Under the pieces are notes generated by a model that saw only the letters and a list, made by a program, of their open reading frames with translations, was not told where the DNA came from and ran no database searches. From the NCBI GenBank assembly GCA_900550195.1, contig URRB01000002.1, positions 148,304 to 212,303 on the forward strand: a stretch of 64,000 nucleotides of DNA, given 5' to 3'. The stretch comes from an uncultured Collinsella sp. (GTDB lineage: Bacteria > Actinomycetota > Coriobacteriia > Coriobacteriales > Coriobacteriaceae). A program made the translations under genes and the position numbers. Positions 63,862 through 64,000 of the stretch are shown piece after piece. The first letter of the stretch is position 1; the number at the start of each line of letters is the position of its first letter.

Positions 63862-64000
63862 ATGAGCGCACAGATTAGGAATGATAGCAGATACGAGCGA
63901 CAAGCGCACGCACACGTTTTACAGGCTCACGACCTCACCACGAGTGCCTTGATTATCAACTTCATCCGAACACTTCCCACATTCATCCGCACATGTGCGG
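63862..64000. other. Upstream region at window edge
   Basis: No gene is seen. It should hold the tRNA-Leu promoter (a TATCAT box lies about 30 bp upstream of the tRNA). The last 40 bases contain short inverted words (CCGCACATGTGCGG) at the edge that may belong to another hairpin. Confidence 0.3.

Noticed and set aside
63691..63915. N-terminal extension of trigger factor containing AGVAELVDAPDLGSG
   Set aside because: This peptide is the translation of the tRNA-Leu gene; the true start lies after the tRNA.

Overview
The window looks like a chromosome segment of a Gram-positive, moderately high-GC gut actinobacterium of the Coriobacteriia, most likely Collinsella or a close relative. This is an inference from overall gene content, AGGAGG-type ribosome binding sites, and the order tig-clpP-clpX-valS-folC next to a Gram-positive-type Pel locus and a LoaP-led polysaccharide cluster. 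No rRNA or other species marker is present.

Layout. (1) 1-2.9 kb: 3'-truncated guaB, a ModE-like DNA-binding protein and a divergent Cys/Met-type PLP protein. (2) 3.0-14.1 kb, minus strand: a Pel-type exopolysaccharide operon (pelD fused to an epimerase domain, pelE, a pelA-like deacetylase, pelF, pelG), followed without a break by a CotH-kinase lipoprotein, a VTC polyphosphate-polymerase domain protein and a DUF4956 membrane protein. The pelD fusion is split by an in-frame TAG. (3) 14.2-25 kb: a defence island with an HTH/small-protein pair and its palindromic operator, a SIR2 protein, two linked unknown proteins (one membrane-bound), a KAP-type NTPase and a Gabija pair (gajA, gajB). (4) 25.2-27.1 kb: a secreted transglutaminase-like gene and a ricin-lectin fragment, both broken by in-frame stops. 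(5) 27.3-42.9 kb, minus strand: a capsule/exopolysaccharide cluster led by a LoaP-type antiterminator. It holds an initiating sugar transferase, UDP-glucose dehydrogenase, epimerase, glycosyltransferases, a radical SAM protein, a polymerase, two ATP-grasp proteins, a pyruvyl transferase, an FrhB-type protein and a flippase. The distal half (27.3-35.6 kb) is visibly more AT-rich than the proximal half. (6) 43.2-45.7 kb: thrS and a zinc-ribbon membrane protein. (7) 45.8-50.3 kb: an array of hairpins with an exact 80-bp period, split by a 3.9-kb integrative element bounded by 15-bp direct repeats and carrying a nonsense-interrupted tyrosine recombinase plus three co-transcribed genes of unknown role. 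(8) 50.4-55.2 kb: a glycerol-3-phosphate dehydrogenase-type three-gene operon and an M24 peptidase. (9) 55.6-63.9 kb: folC, valS, clpX, clpP, tig and tRNA-Leu(UAG).

Two patterns run across the window. First, intergenic regions hold several families of long imperfect inverted repeats. Copies at different loci share a core or outer arms, while other parts of the stems differ yet stay complementary. Second, five accessory reading frames carry in-frame TAG or TGA codons with clear protein-like continuation, while the housekeeping genes do not. Gene decay is the simplest reading; recoding is possible but unsupported. The best candidates for something undescribed are the 80-bp hairpin array with its inserted element, the three-gene cargo of that element, the two-gene unknown module inside the defence island, and the covarying hairpin families.
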